From the NCBI GenBank assembly GCA_030609125.1, contig JAUWCW010000162.1, positions 1 to 5,410 of the forward strand: a stretch of 5,410 nt of DNA. Direction: 5' to 3'. This DNA is from JAUWCW01 sp030609125 [NCBI: Candidatus Rokuibacteriota bacterium]. Lineage in GTDB: Bacteria; JAUVQV01. The notes under the pieces are model-generated. The model searched no databases. It was not told the origin of the DNA and saw only the letters and a program-made list of their open reading frames with translations. Made by a program: the position numbers and the translations under genes. Below are positions 5,358 to 5,410 of this stretch, piece after piece (position 1 is the first letter of the stretch; every line of letters begins with the position of its first letter).

Positions 5358-5410
5358 CACGCTTCCCTCCTGAGCATCTGCTGCTGTCCCAGGGGTCTGA
5401 GGGTGTCGAC
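5357..5410 (-). CDS. C-terminal end of an unidentified upstream gene (partial)
   Basis: Only the last 17 codons and a TGA stop (5359-5357) of this gene are inside the window. The visible tail reads VDTLRPLGQQQMLRREA and carries no diagnostic motif. Its stop shares one base with the ATG of the next gene (TGATG), and the next gene's Shine-Dalgarno sequence lies inside its last codons, so the two are translationally coupled and belong to one operon. By analogy with FlxABCD-HdrABC clusters this position would suit an MvhD/FlxD-type or HdrA-type subunit, but that is inferred from neighbours only. The frame is well supported by the coupling; the identity is not. Confidence 0.6.
   Translation of the reverse strand, partial: VDTLRPLGQQQMLRREA
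5366..5371 (-). promoter_or_regulatory. Shine-Dalgarno sequence of the 343-aa iron-sulfur protein
   Basis: A perfect AGGAGG sits 8 bases before the ATG at 5357 and 5 bases before an in-frame GTG at 5360. The spacing and the stronger codon favour the ATG. The site is embedded in the end of the upstream reading frame. Confidence 0.75.

Overview
The window is GC-rich and is filled by one minus-strand transcription unit read from position 5410 towards position 1. All recognisable products are cytoplasmic-type redox proteins carrying flavin or iron-sulfur clusters. This suggests an anaerobic bacterium; a sulfate reducer or syntroph of the Desulfobacterota type fits the gene content best. That taxonomic guess is inference from gene content and base composition, because no marker gene is present.

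Layout in transcription order: (1) the last 17 codons of an unidentified gene (5410-5357); (2) a 343-residue iron-sulfur protein of the sulfhydrogenase-beta / F420-hydrogenase-beta type (5357-4326); (3) a 346-residue HydB/AsrA-like iron-sulfur protein, an evident paralogue of (2) (4320-3280); (4) a 274-residue HydG/PyrK-like FAD/NAD(P)-binding electron-transfer subunit with a C-terminal [2Fe-2S] site (3290-2466); (5) a 259-residue FrdB/SdhB-like protein with one [2Fe-2S] and two [4Fe-4S] motifs and a lysine-rich N-terminal tail (2448-1669); (6) a 161-base gap holding a large imperfect dyad; (7) a FrdA/SdhA-like flavoprotein whose 3' end lies outside the window (1507 to below 1). Genes 1-4 are coupled by overlaps, gene 5 follows 17 bases later, and gene 6 has a strong Shine-Dalgarno sequence after the dyad.

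Working model: genes 2-4 resemble the NAD(P)H-oxidising half of FlxABCD/HdrABC complexes and the beta/gamma subunits of archaeal sulfhydrogenase. Genes 5 and 7 form a soluble fumarate reductase / succinate dehydrogenase pair in which the known catalytic residues are kept but the histidine that usually binds FAD covalently is not. No quinone-binding membrane anchor is seen. The simplest reading is an NAD(P)H-linked soluble fumarate reductase (or succinate oxidase). If the gene upstream of 5410 encodes HdrA or MvhD, this could be a flavin-based electron-bifurcating version. The motifs and gene order are read from the sequence; the complex, its direction and any bifurcation are inference.
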